Source: Luteitalea sp. TBR-22 (GTDB lineage Bacteria > Acidobacteriota > Vicinamibacteria > Vicinamibacterales > Vicinamibacteraceae). Taken from it: DNA of 64,000 bases. The stretch lies in NCBI RefSeq assembly GCF_016865485.1, contig NZ_AP024452.1:3432501-3496500 (forward strand), written 5' to 3'. The position numbers and the translations under genes are program-made. A model generated the notes under the pieces. The model did not search any database. It worked only from the letters and a program-made list of their open reading frames with translations, and was not told where the DNA came from. Shown here one piece after another: positions 40,701 to 49,489 of this stretch (positions within the stretch are counted from its first letter, which is position 1; the number at the start of each line of letters is the position of its first letter).

Positions 40701-43700
40701 TCATCGGGTGACCACGAAGGCCTCGGTGTTCATGATCAACGTCGTCACGGCCATCGTCGCCGCGACGTCGATGACCGGCAGCCGCGCATCGCGCGGACGC
40801 TCGCCGACGGCGAGCCACTGCGCGGCCGCCTTCGGATCGGCCGCCGCGAACCGACGTTGCTGCGCGGCCGCCTCGGCGAGCACCCGCGCCTCGGCGGCCG
40901 TCGGCGGACGGCCGGCCAGTGCGAGAAAGGCCGCGCGATGGCGCGCCTCCGGGTCGGATGGATGCGCGCGCACCAACCGCTCGGCGAGGACCCGCGCCGC
41001 CTCGACGAACTGCGGGTCGTTCAACAGCACGAGCGCCTGCAGCGGCGTCTGCGTCGTCTCGCGCCGCGCCACGCACACCTCGCGCGAGACCGCGTCGAAG
41101 GTCGTCATCGACGGCGGCGGCGACGTGCGTCGCCAGAACGTGTAGAGGCTGCGCCGGTACAGCGCGGCGCCGTGATCCTGCACGTACTTCTGCCCCGTGC
41201 CCGACTGCTCCCAGAGCCCCTCGGGCTGATAGGGCTTCACGCTGCGCCCGCCGACCCGCCGCACCAGCAGCCCACTCGCCGCGAGGGCGCTGTCGCGCAC
41301 GTGCTCGGCGGGCAACCGCACGGCCGGCCCGCGCGCGAGTCGCAGATTCTCTGGATCCTGTCGCACCAGGTCGGGAGACGCGTCGGAGGCCTGCTGGAAC
41401 GTCTGCGAGCCGACGATCAGGCGGTGCATCGCCTTGACGTCCCAGCCGCTGTCGATGAAGCGAGCGGCGAGCCAGTCGAGCAGCTCGGGGTGCGTCGGCT
41501 GGCGTCCCTGGCTGCCGAAGTCCTCGGCCGAGGCCACCAGGCCGCGACCGAAATGCATCTTCCAGATGCGGTTGACGGCGACCCGCGCCGTGAGGGGGTT
41601 GTCGCGGCTGGTGAGCCAGCGCGCCAGGCCGAGCCTGTTGCGCGGCTGATCCTTCGGCAAGGGCGGCAGGCTGGCCGGCGTGTCGCGCGGCACCACCGGG
41701 CCGGGCGCGTCGTAGGCGCCGCGCGCGAGCAGGTGCGCCGGACGCGCCTCGGGCAGTTCCTCCATCACCATCAGTTCCGGGACGAGCCTGATTCGCCGCT
41801 GCTCCTCGACCCGCGCCTGCCGCAATTGCGCCTGCAGCCGCTGCGCCTCGGGCGACACCCTCGCGAGGTAATGGGCGCGCGCCGCTTGCGGCTCCCCGGG
41901 AACACGTCCGGCGACTTCCGCCGCCGTCAGCGCGACGTCGTACACGCGCAGGTCGTCGACCAGCCCGTTCCTGAATCCACTGTCGCGGAAGCGGGCACCG
42001 ATTGTCAGCGGCGTCGGCCTGGCCTGCAGGTCGCCGGCCGCCGGGTCGTACAGGATGTCCTTGTAGAGCCGGTCACGGACGATGTCGACCGGCACGGGCG
42101 TGCCGTCGAGGTAGAGCGCGAGCCCTGACGCCCGGCTCGACCCGTCGTACGTGACCACCACCGAGGACCAGGCGCCGCGGGGCAACGGCTCGCGCGCACG
42201 AATGGCGATGGCGTTGCCGGGCCAGAAGTGCACGAGCGCGGCCGAGGGCCGGCCGTCCTCGAGGGTGAGCTCGAATCCGCGACTGCCCGCGTCGGTCCAG
42301 GCACGCGACTGATGAATCACGACGGCGCGATCCTGCCGCTCGGTCGGCTTGATGCGCAGGGCCACGGAGAAGGCGTCGGTGCGCGAGAACTGACGGACCG
42401 ACCCGAGCACGGCGGCGTTGTCGCCGCTGAAACGCAACGCCTTGCCGCCGCTTGCCTCCCCATCGTCCACCAGTGCCGGGCCATCCTGGAGGGTGGCGCT
42501 GTCCTTTCCGGACAGGCCGGGCGTCGTGCCGTTCACGACGGTGTCGAAGGGGAACGCGGCGATCGGTGACGGGGACACGATGGCCGACGGGCTGCGCTGC
42601 CAGCGCTGGAACGCCGGATCGGTGGAAGGCGCGAGCCCCTCGAGCCGATGCTCGAGCGCGGCGATGCGGCGCACCACGCGCGCGTGCGCCGCCTCCTGCG
42701 CGTGCGAGGGCCACAGCAGCAGCGACGGCGACGGCGTCGCGTTGGTGAAGTGCGAGTAGAGGCCCGACTCGTCGATGCTGTTGAAGAACGCAAACAGCGA
42801 GAAGTAGTCGCGTTGGGTGATCGGGTCGAACTTGTGGTCGTGACAGCGGGCGCATTCGAGCCCGAGGCCGAGCATCGCCGTGCCGAACGTGTTGACGCGG
42901 TCGGCCACGTACTCGGTGCGGAACTCGGCCTCGATGCTGCCGCCCTCGTTGGTCTGGCGATGGAGGCGGTTGAACGCCGTGGCGATCCGCTGCGCGCGCG
43001 TCGCGCCCGGCAGCAGGTCACCCGCGAGCTGCCACGTCAGGAACTGGTCGTAGGGCAGGTTGGAGTTGAAGGCGCCGATCACCCAGTCGCGGTAGGGCGA
43101 CATGTCCCGCGTCACGTCGGCCTGGTAGCCGTACGTGTCGGCGTACCGGGCCAGGTCGAGCCAGTCGGCCGCCATCCGCTCGCCGTACGCGGGCGAGGCC
43201 AGCAGGCGCTCGATCGCCGCTGCGTAGCGAGCCTCGGACGGGTCGGCGCGGAACGCCTCGAGTTCGGCGGGCGTCGGCGGCAAGCCGGTGAGCGAGAAGG
43301 TCACGCGCCGGAGCAGCACGTCCGGCGCAGCGCGGGGCGACGGCGCGATGCCGTCCCCGGCGAGCGCGGCGCGCACGAAGGCGTCCACCGGATGCGACGG
43401 GCCCGTGGACGTGGGCGGCACGGCCGGCGCGACGATCGGCTCCCACGACCAGTGCCCGCGGAACTCCGCGCCTTCGACGACCCACTGGCGCAGCAGGGCC
43501 TTCTCCGCGTCCGAGAGCGACAGGTGGGCGTCGGCCGGAGGCATCACGTCCTCGTCATCGGGCGCGAGGGACACGCGGCGGATCAACTCGCTCCGCTCGG
43601 GCGCGCCTGGCACGACCACCGCCGTGCCGACCTCGAGTTCCTGGAAAAGCCCGTCGCGGGTGTCGAGACGCAGGCGGGCCTTGCGCGTCCGCGGGTCGGG

Positions 43701-43883
43701 GCCATGGCAGCGGAAGCAACGGTCCGACAGCAGCGGCCGGACGTCGCGGGTGAACGAGACGCGGGTCGAGGTCGCCGCCGACGACGCCTGGCCCGGCGCG
43801 GAGGCCGCCGTCGCGGCAGCGAGGGCCGAGGCCAGGAGGCCGGTCGCCAGCCCCCACGACGCCGCCCGCCGCAGGAAGGTCAT
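40701..43883 (-). CDS. PSCyt1-DUF1549-LamG-DUF1553 protein
   Basis: A 1060-residue exported protein. A signal peptide is followed by a planctomycete-type cytochrome c domain with one heme motif (CFRCH, ~residue 55). DUF1549 follows ('RRVTFSLTGLPPTPAELEAF', 'DWLDLARYADTYGYQ'), then a LamG-like glycan-binding insert ('ALRFSGDNAAVLG', 'VVTYDGSSRASGLALYLDGT'). DUF1553 is at the end ('LTARVAVNRIWKMHFGRGLV', 'QTPLQALVLLNDPQFVEAAR'). The heme suggests electron transfer coupled to a secreted oxidation. It is transcribed with the DUF1501 gene. Confidence 0.92.
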   Translation of the reverse strand: MTFLRRAASWGLATGLLASALAAATAASAPGQASSAATSTRVSFTRDVRPLLSDRCFRCHGPDPRTRKARLRLDTRDGLFQELEVGTAVVVPGAPERSELIRRVSLAPDDEDVMPPADAHLSLSDAEKALLRQWVVEGAEFRGHWSWEPIVAPAVPPTSTGPSHPVDAFVRAALAGDGIAPSPRAAPDVLLRRVTFSLTGLPPTPAELEAFRADPSEARYAAAIERLLASPAYGERMAADWLDLARYADTYGYQADVTRDMSPYRDWVIGAFNSNLPYDQFLTWQLAGDLLPGATRAQRIATAFNRLHRQTNEGGSIEAEFRTEYVADRVNTFGTAMLGLGLECARCHDHKFDPITQRDYFSLFAFFNSIDESGLYSHFTNATPSPSLLLWPSHAQEAAHARVVRRIAALEHRLEGLAPSTDPAFQRWQRSPSAIVSPSPIAAFPFDTVVNGTTPGLSGKDSATLQDGPALVDDGEASGGKALRFSGDNAAVLGSVRQFSRTDAFSVALRIKPTERQDRAVVIHQSRAWTDAGSRGFELTLEDGRPSAALVHFWPGNAIAIRAREPLPRGAWSSVVVTYDGSSRASGLALYLDGTPVPVDIVRDRLYKDILYDPAAGDLQARPTPLTIGARFRDSGFRNGLVDDLRVYDVALTAAEVAGRVPGEPQAARAHYLARVSPEAQRLQAQLRQARVEEQRRIRLVPELMVMEELPEARPAHLLARGAYDAPGPVVPRDTPASLPPLPKDQPRNRLGLARWLTSRDNPLTARVAVNRIWKMHFGRGLVASAEDFGSQGRQPTHPELLDWLAARFIDSGWDVKAMHRLIVGSQTFQQASDASPDLVRQDPENLRLARGPAVRLPAEHVRDSALAASGLLVRRVGGRSVKPYQPEGLWEQSGTGQKYVQDHGAALYRRSLYTFWRRTSPPPSMTTFDAVSREVCVARRETTQTPLQALVLLNDPQFVEAARVLAERLVRAHPSDPEARHRAAFLALAGRPPTAAEARVLAEAAAQQRRFAAADPKAAAQWLAVGERPRDARLPVIDVAATMAVTTLIMNTEAFVVTR

Positions 43884-43955
43884 GCGCGCATTCTGTGAAG
43901 CCGTTGGTAGGCTGTCAAACTAGACCGCCATGGACATCCTGTCCGCGTTGCGCCC

Positions 43956-44324
43956 GTGAACGACCACGCCAGGCCGACCGACGTGCACGCCGTGCATGCC
44001 GCGCTGCGTGGCTGGCAGCAACGGGTGCAGGCAGTCATCGAGATCGCCCGCGACACCGACGACCTGGCGGCTCGCCTGCCCGTCCTCGATGCGCTGGCCG
44101 ATGAACTGGTCGCGGACATCTCTCGTGCCGTCGAAGGACTCGACGTGCTGGCGCACCGCCCGGGCGTGACGTTGCCCGAGGGCACCGACCTGCTACGGGA
44201 GGCGCTGGGCAAGGCGCACGACCTGCTCCACGGCATCACGCTGTGGCACCGTGGCCCGAGCGTCGCGGCGCTGCGCAAGGCGCGCGACCACTTCGCGGCG
44301 GCAGGGCGAGCGCCGCGCACCTGA
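43956..44324 (+). CDS. Hypothetical helical protein
   Basis: A 122-residue, mainly helical, acidic protein from a GTG start ('VHAALRGWQQRVQAVIEIAR', 'LDALADELVADISRAVEGLD'). I recognise no family. The composition and GC3 are natural. No signal or membrane segment is visible. It points toward the convergent 463-residue unknown gene. Confidence 0.6.
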   Translation: MNDHARPTDVHAVHAALRGWQQRVQAVIEIARDTDDLAARLPVLDALADELVADISRAVEGLDVLAHRPGVTLPEGTDLLREALGKAHDLLHGITLWHRGPSVAALRKARDHFAAAGRAPRT

Positions 44325-44367
44325 TGGCCGCGGCGTCGGCCGCACGGCGCACCACCACCGCGGCGGC

Positions 44368-45759
44368 TCAGGCGGGCGTGACGTCGGGCTGGCCCATCGG
44401 CACCCCTCGCGGCCGTCCAAGGGCGGCGAGCCGCTCGGCGACGCGCTCTTCGGGATACCCCTCCTGCTCGGCCGCCAGCAGGCGCTCCACGCACAGTGGC
44501 ACCAGGCGCTGCCATTCCGGGCCGTCGATGCCGAGGCGCGCGGCCAGGTCGCGGATGCGGTCGGGCGTCCACGAGCAGACGATTGCCGCCACGTCCTCCT
44601 CGGGCACGGCGTCGATCCCGTCCGCCGGCGAAGACGCCGGCAGGCGCTTGAAGCGTGTCTCCTCGCTGTCGAGCCATCCCTGCCAGGTTGCATCGCGCTC
44701 GGGCGACGAGGACGGCCGGTGGCGGGCCGCCCCCACCAGGTCGAGGGCCGCCGTACGGCACTGCTCGCGGATCGCCAGCGTCTCGGCCGAACCGTAGCGC
44801 GCGCAGGCCGCCATCAGCGCCGCCAGGTCATCCAGCCGTGCCTGGCAATGGGTCGGGTCCGAGCCATGCGCGTCGGAGGCCGAGGCGGCCAGGACGTCGG
44901 CGGCGCGCTGCCGCAAGACCTCGCACTCCTGCGCGTCGTCGGCACGGGCCTGCGCGAGGGCGTCGGGTGTCACGACGCGGCGCTCGGGCGCGAACAACAC
45001 GTTGCCATCGCGGTGCAGGAGGAGACGCTCGCGTGGACCTGCCTCCACCACGACCGCCGAGGCGGCCTCGGCAGCAGGCGTGGCTGTGCCCGGCGTCGCC
45101 ACCCCGGCCAGCGCATCGATCGTCGGCGCCAGGTGTTCCTCGAGCGCGCGCAGGCAGGTCGCCAGTTGGCGGTCCACGTCGGCGGCGACGCCAAGGCGCC
45201 CCTCGTACGGACTCCCCGCGTTCGCGCCGAGCAGGCTGCGGGCGACGCGCAGCGTGTGCGGCGGGTCGCCCTCCTCGGGATGTCGCATGGCCTCGTCCGC
45301 ACGGGTGAACGCACCGTCGAGCGTGGCAAACCACCGGGGGCCGTCGAAATTGCCGCCCTTCAGTCGCAGGCGCGCGCGCATGGCGGCGCGCAGCTGCTCG
45401 ACGAAGGCATCGCCGTGCCGTCGCCGTGCGGCCTCGCGCACCAGCCAGCCGGCATGCAACAGGAACCAGAAGGGCGCGGGGCCGCGTACCGGCTCGGGAA
45501 GGACGGCCGCCAGCGCCTCGAGTTCGGCGTCGCTCAGCCCGAAGTGATCGAACAGCACCTGGTCGACGATGACGTCGGCGACGTGGGCGGCTTCCCTGCC
45601 CCATGCCGGGTTGGCCGTGCCCGCGCCACGAGGCACGACGAGGGCGCCGACCCCCGCCACGAGGATCGACACGCTGCCGGCGACGAGGCTGCCCTCCGCC
45701 AGCGAGAGTAGACCGAACAGGGCGAGCAACCCCAAAAGCACGTCGAGGAGGCGGGTCAT
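44368..45759 (-). CDS. Uncharacterised membrane-anchored protein
   Basis: A 463-residue protein with two N-terminal membrane helices ('LLDVLLGLLALFGLLSLAEG', 'VAGSVSILVAGVGALVVP') and a long, mostly helical cytoplasmic region. It contains motifs such as 'VIVDQVLFDHFGLSDAELEA' and 'LDGAFTRADEAMRHPEEGDPP'. I do not recognise the family. ATG 45759 is chosen; the frame extends upstream through the tRNA gene, but that part is not protein-like. Confidence 0.65.
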   Translation of the reverse strand: MTRLLDVLLGLLALFGLLSLAEGSLVAGSVSILVAGVGALVVPRGAGTANPAWGREAAHVADVIVDQVLFDHFGLSDAELEALAAVLPEPVRGPAPFWFLLHAGWLVREAARRRHGDAFVEQLRAAMRARLRLKGGNFDGPRWFATLDGAFTRADEAMRHPEEGDPPHTLRVARSLLGANAGSPYEGRLGVAADVDRQLATCLRALEEHLAPTIDALAGVATPGTATPAAEAASAVVVEAGPRERLLLHRDGNVLFAPERRVVTPDALAQARADDAQECEVLRQRAADVLAASASDAHGSDPTHCQARLDDLAALMAACARYGSAETLAIREQCRTAALDLVGAARHRPSSSPERDATWQGWLDSEETRFKRLPASSPADGIDAVPEEDVAAIVCSWTPDRIRDLAARLGIDGPEWQRLVPLCVERLLAAEQEGYPEERVAERLAALGRPRGVPMGQPDVTPA

Positions 45760-45931
45760 CGGTGAAACGCGACGCGTCGCGCCCCACGGGCGGGTCGCAT
45801 CCCCGGGGTAATCGGCACGTCGAGCCCCGCTACGCAGGCGACAGCCCGCCCCCCCGCAGCACGCGGCACGCGGCACGGCTCGGCGGCCGCGGCGGCCGAC
45901 CGGAGTGGCGAAATTGTGAGGGGGGGAGGAT

Positions 45932-46008
45932 TGGTCGGGATGGCGAGATTCGAACTCGCGACCCCCTGAACCCCATTCAGGTGCGCTACCAGGCTGCGCT
46001 ACATCCCG
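45932..46008 (-). tRNA. tRNA-Pro (GGG)
   Basis: The minus strand folds as a complete 77-nt tRNA. The 7-bp acceptor is CGGGATG / CATCCCG. The anticodon arm CCTGA-ATGGGGT-TCAGG has anticodon GGG, and the T arm is GCGAG-TTCGAAT-CTCGC. An encoded ACCA end follows. Proline with anticodon GGG reads CCC and CCU. It is flanked by short spacers. Confidence 0.95.
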
Positions 46009-46106
46009 ACCGGCGCCGTACGGCGCGAACGCAGAGTGTACCGCAACCAAGGCGCCGGGGGCTAGGGTCCGGTCACGAGGGGCGACCGGCGTTCCACAAT
46101 GGCTCC

Positions 46107-47114
46107 ATGACCTCGCCGCGCCTGTCCGTGCTCGACCTCACGCCCTTCCCGTCCGGGTCCACGGCAGGAACGGCCCTGCGCGAGTCCGTGACGTTGGCGC
46201 AGCACGTGGAGGCCCTCGGGTATCACCGCTTCTGGCTCGCCGAGCACCACAACACGGGCGCGCTCGCGTGCCCGGCACCCGAGATCCTCATCGGCCAGGT
46301 CGCCGCCGCCACCCGCACCCTGCGCGTCGGGTCCGGCGGCGTGATGCTGCCCAACTACAGTCCGCTGAAGGTCGCCGAATGGTTCCGCGTCCTCGAAGCC
46401 CTGCATCCGGGTCGCATCGACCTCGGCATCGGTCGCGCCCCCGGCACGGACCAGCGCACTTCGCTGGCATTGCGCCGCTCGCCTCAGGCCCTCATGGCCG
46501 AGGACTTTCCGGACCGCGTGCAGGACCTGCTCGCCTACCTGGAGGACGCGCCGACCGCCGATGGCGGTCGTGCGGTGCTCGCCATGCCGACGGGCGTGCC
46601 TGCCCCGCCGGTGTGGATGCTGGGCTCGAGCACGTTCGGGGCGCGACTGGCGGCGACGCTGGGACTCGGCTTCGCCTTCGCGTACCACATCGACCCCGCC
46701 CCGGCGCTCGCAGCCTTCGAGATCTACCGCACCGCATTCCGCCCGACGCCGCGACGGGAGTCACCCGAGGCCATCCTGGCCGTGTCGGCGATCTGCGGCG
46801 AGTCGAGGGCGCATGCCGAGGACCTCGCGTCGAGCGGCGACCTGCTCTGGGTGCGGTTCCTCGGGGGCGACGTGCACCAGCGGGTGCCGTCGGTCGCGGA
46901 AGCACGCGCCTACGCCTTCACCGCCGGCGACCGCGCCATCGTCGGTCACGTCCGCAGTCGCCTGCTGCTCGGCACCGCCGCGGACGTGGCCGAACAGGCA
47001 CGCGGTCTGGCGCGCGCCTTCGGGGCATCGGAGGTGATGGTCACCACCGTGGTCCACGACACCGCAGAACGTCGCGCGAGTTACACGCGGTTGATGGAAG
47101 CCTGGCGAGGCTGA
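46107..47114 (+). CDS. LLM-class flavin-dependent oxidoreductase
   Basis: A 335-residue luciferase-like TIM-barrel protein of the subgroup beginning LSVLDLTPFPSGSTAGTALR, with 'YHRFWLAEHHNTGALACPAP', 'LRVGSGGVMLPNYSPLKVAE' and 'IDLGIGRAPGTDQ'. It should use FMN/FMNH2 in the cytoplasm as a monooxygenase or reductase of unknown substrate. ATG 46107 is chosen; the longer frame overlaps the tRNA region. Confidence 0.92.
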   Translation: MTSPRLSVLDLTPFPSGSTAGTALRESVTLAQHVEALGYHRFWLAEHHNTGALACPAPEILIGQVAAATRTLRVGSGGVMLPNYSPLKVAEWFRVLEALHPGRIDLGIGRAPGTDQRTSLALRRSPQALMAEDFPDRVQDLLAYLEDAPTADGGRAVLAMPTGVPAPPVWMLGSSTFGARLAATLGLGFAFAYHIDPAPALAAFEIYRTAFRPTPRRESPEAILAVSAICGESRAHAEDLASSGDLLWVRFLGGDVHQRVPSVAEARAYAFTAGDRAIVGHVRSRLLLGTAADVAEQARGLARAFGASEVMVTTVVHDTAERRASYTRLMEAWRG

Positions 47115-47168
47115 CGAGCGGGCGCGGGGCGGAGGGAGGAACCCTGGCCGGTCCCGGGCAGCAGCGGA

Positions 47169-47684
47169 TCAGGCGCGTCGCGAGCGCCGGGCGGGCGCCG
47201 GGGGCGGGGTCGCGCCGGGCGGCCCCAGCAGGTCCAGCAGCGAGCGCATGTCCTGTTTGACCTTGGCCAGCTTCAGACGCGCCTCCTCGGACACGACCGG
47301 CTCGGGCGCCGAGGCGACGACCGGAGCGGCCACCTCCCGCGCCGGGGCACCCCGGCCGGTCACCGGCCTGGCGTTGGCGGCTTCGGCGGCCTGCAACTCG
47401 GCGGCGAGGGTGAAGAGGTCGTCCGGGGCCGGTGGCTGCTCGGCCTCGAAGCGACGGCGGACGCCCGAGAGCGTCAGCCCTTCGGTGAAGACGAGCTCAC
47501 GGATGCGCAGCACCCGCTCGACATCGGCGCGCCTGTAGATTCGCGGGCCGCCGGGGGTCTTCGACAACCCCAGGTCGGGGAACTCCGATTCCCACGAGCG
47601 CAGCACGTACGGCTGGATCTGCGCGAGCTCGCACACTTCCCCGGCCTTGAACGCGGGCTTGTCCGGAATCACCACGTCGGGCAC
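47169..47684 (-). CDS. MerR-family transcriptional regulator
   Basis: A 171-residue protein with an N-terminal MerR winged helix ('FKAGEVCELAQIQPYVLRSW', 'TPGGPRIYRRADVERVLRIR') and no cysteine-rich metal site. A Pro/Ala-rich linker follows, then a short C-terminal helix ('ARLKLAKVKQDMRSLLDLLG'). It resembles the small MerR proteins found beside conserved genes in acidobacteria. A GTG start is used. It follows der by 33 bp and may share its transcript; targets are unknown. Confidence 0.85.
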   Translation of the reverse strand: MPDVVIPDKPAFKAGEVCELAQIQPYVLRSWESEFPDLGLSKTPGGPRIYRRADVERVLRIRELVFTEGLTLSGVRRRFEAEQPPAPDDLFTLAAELQAAEAANARPVTGRGAPAREVAAPVVASAPEPVVSEEARLKLAKVKQDMRSLLDLLGPPGATPPPAPARRSRRA

Positions 47685-47717
47685 GGTGAAAGTATAGGAC
47701 CTGTCAAAGGCGAACGT

Positions 47718-49142
47718 TCAGTCTTTCGACGTCGGTCGTGCCTTCCTGACCCTCTTGCCCTCTTCGCCCTTCGGACTCTGACGACGCCCCTCGCGCCTGC
47801 GGACGCTGATGCGGATCGGCGTGCCCTCGAACCCGAAGGTCTCGCGCAGGCTGTTGATGAGGAAGCGCTCGTACGAGAAGTGGAAGCCGGTCGCCACGTT
47901 GGTGAAGAACACGAACTGGGGCGGCGCGACACCGGTCTGTGCGGCGTAGAGGATCTTGACGTGCTTCTTGTCGGGACTCGACGGTGGATGCTCGCGCGCG
48001 AGGCGCTCGACGAAGCGGTTGAGTTCGCCCGTCGTGACGCGCTTCTTGCGGGCCGCGGCCACCCGATCGACGGTCTCGAGCAGCTTGGGCGCGCGCTCGC
48101 CGGTGAGCGCCGAGATGTGCAGCAGCGGCGCGTAGTCGAGGAACTTCATCCGGAAGCGCTGCTCCTCGTCGAAATCCTTGTAGTAGCGGTCGCCCTCCCC
48201 CTTGGTGAGGTCCCACTTGTTGGCCGCGATGATCATCCCGCAGCCGAGGCGTTCCGCCTCACCGGCAATGGCCGCGTCCTGGTCGGTGGCGCCCTGCGAC
48301 GCATCGATCACGAGCACGGCGACGTCGGCCCGCTCCATGGCGCGCTTGGCCGTGAGCACGCTGACCATCTCGACGGCGTGAGCGCTGGCCACCTTGCCCG
48401 GCCGCCGGATCCCGGCCGTGTCGACGATGCGGAACGTCCGCTTGTGCCACTGCAGCACGGTGTCGATGGCGTCGCGCGTGGTGCCGGGGATGTCGCTGAC
48501 GATGAGCCGCTCCTCGCGCAGGAGCCGGTTGACCAGCGATGACTTGCCGACGTTGGGCCGGCCGACGATGGCGACCGCGATCTCGTCCGGGTTCTCCTCG
48601 CTGCCGCTGCGGCCGACCTTGCCGGCCGCCTTCAGCTGCGCCAGCGCCTCGTCGAGCAGTTCCGGCACGCCCGTGCCGTGCTCGGCCGCGATCTCGAAGA
48701 CGTGGTCGAAGCCGAACGAGAAGAACTCGTACATGCGGTCGCGCGCGCGCTTGTCGTCGGCCTTGTTGACGGCGAGCAGCACCGGCGCGCTGGTCGTGCG
48801 CACGGCGGCCGCAATCTCGTCGTCGCCCGGCAGGCGACCTTCGCGGCCATCGACCACGAAGATGATGAGGTCGGCCTGCGCAATGGCGCGCTTGCCGTGT
48901 TCCACGACCATGTCGTGCAGCGGATCCTCGGTGTGGCCGAAGATGCCGCCGGTGTCGACCAGGCGCAACGGCACCTCGTTCCAGGACGCCTCGTGCGCGA
49001 GGACGTCGCGCGTCGTCCCGGCCATCGCGTTGACGATGGCGCGGCGGGTCCGCGTGATGCGGTTGAAGAGCGTCGACTTCCCCACGTTGGGGCGTCCGAC
49101 GAGCACCACGGTGGGCAGCGCGCGGGCGGAGGGTCCTGTCAT
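47718..49142 (-). CDS. der: Ribosome-associated GTPase Der (EngA)
   Basis: A 474-residue protein with two tandem GTPase domains. Domain 1 has P-loop GRPNVGKST and 'VDTGGI' and 'NKAD'. Domain 2 has GRPNVGKSS, 'VDTAGI' and 'NKWDL'. A C-terminal KH-like domain and a basic tail follow. Der is essential for late 50S ribosome assembly. The gene diverges from the HU gene, with 61 bp between starts. Confidence 0.97.
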   Translation of the reverse strand: MTGPSARALPTVVLVGRPNVGKSTLFNRITRTRRAIVNAMAGTTRDVLAHEASWNEVPLRLVDTGGIFGHTEDPLHDMVVEHGKRAIAQADLIIFVVDGREGRLPGDDEIAAAVRTTSAPVLLAVNKADDKRARDRMYEFFSFGFDHVFEIAAEHGTGVPELLDEALAQLKAAGKVGRSGSEENPDEIAVAIVGRPNVGKSSLVNRLLREERLIVSDIPGTTRDAIDTVLQWHKRTFRIVDTAGIRRPGKVASAHAVEMVSVLTAKRAMERADVAVLVIDASQGATDQDAAIAGEAERLGCGMIIAANKWDLTKGEGDRYYKDFDEEQRFRMKFLDYAPLLHISALTGERAPKLLETVDRVAAARKKRVTTGELNRFVERLAREHPPSSPDKKHVKILYAAQTGVAPPQFVFFTNVATGFHFSYERFLINSLRETFGFEGTPIRISVRRREGRRQSPKGEEGKRVRKARPTSKD

Positions 49143-49158
49143 GCGGGCATCTTGCGGA

Positions 49159-49188
49159 TTGACACTGCTAAACCCCTGAATCTATGCT
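49159..49188 (+). promoter_or_regulatory. Candidate sigma-70 promoter for HU
   Basis: TTGACA (49159-49164), an 18-nt spacer, then TATGCT (49183-49188). Transcription would begin near 49195, leaving roughly 9 nt before ATG 49204, with no clear ribosome site. The HU mRNA may therefore be nearly leaderless. Confidence 0.6.
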
Positions 49189-49203
49189 TCTTAGCGGCTG
49201 ACG

Positions 49204-49476
49204 ATGATCAAGGTCGACATCATCAACGAAGTGGCGACGATTGCCGACATCACCAAGGTGAAGGCCGAGATCGCCGTCGAGGCCGTCTTCGAGGCGATGC
49301 GCGAGGCCATGAAACGTGGCGAGCGTATCGAATTGCGCGGCTTCGGCGTCTTCCAGGTGAAGCCCCGCAAGCGCGGCATTGGCCGCAACCCCCGGACGGG
49401 CAAGGAGGTGCGCATCCCGCCGGGCCGCACCATCCGGTTCAAGCCGGGCAAGGATCTCCAGAACATCGGCGGCTGA
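49204..49476 (+). CDS. HU/IHF-type DNA-binding protein
   Basis: A 90-residue nucleoid protein. 'VKAEIAVEAVFEAMREAMKR' forms the dimerisation helices. 'IELRGFGVFQVKPRKRGIGR' and 'NPRTGKEVRIPPGRTIRFKP' form the DNA-binding arm with the intercalating-type Pro. HU/IHF bends DNA as a dimer. A near-consensus promoter lies 16 bp upstream. A site-2-protease gene starts 13 bp after its stop. Confidence 0.95.
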   Translation: MIKVDIINEVATIADITKVKAEIAVEAVFEAMREAMKRGERIELRGFGVFQVKPRKRGIGRNPRTGKEVRIPPGRTIRFKPGKDLQNIGG

Positions 49477-49489
49477 ACTTCCTCCGCCC

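Noticed and set aside
40690-40701. Separate cytochrome gene upstream of DUF1501
   Set aside because: The CFRCH heme motif belongs to the N-terminus of the single 1060-residue PSCyt/DUF1549/DUF1553 protein.
45760-46050. N-terminal extension of the 463-residue unknown protein
   Set aside because: It is translation of the tRNA-Pro gene and spacer; the real start is ATG 45759.
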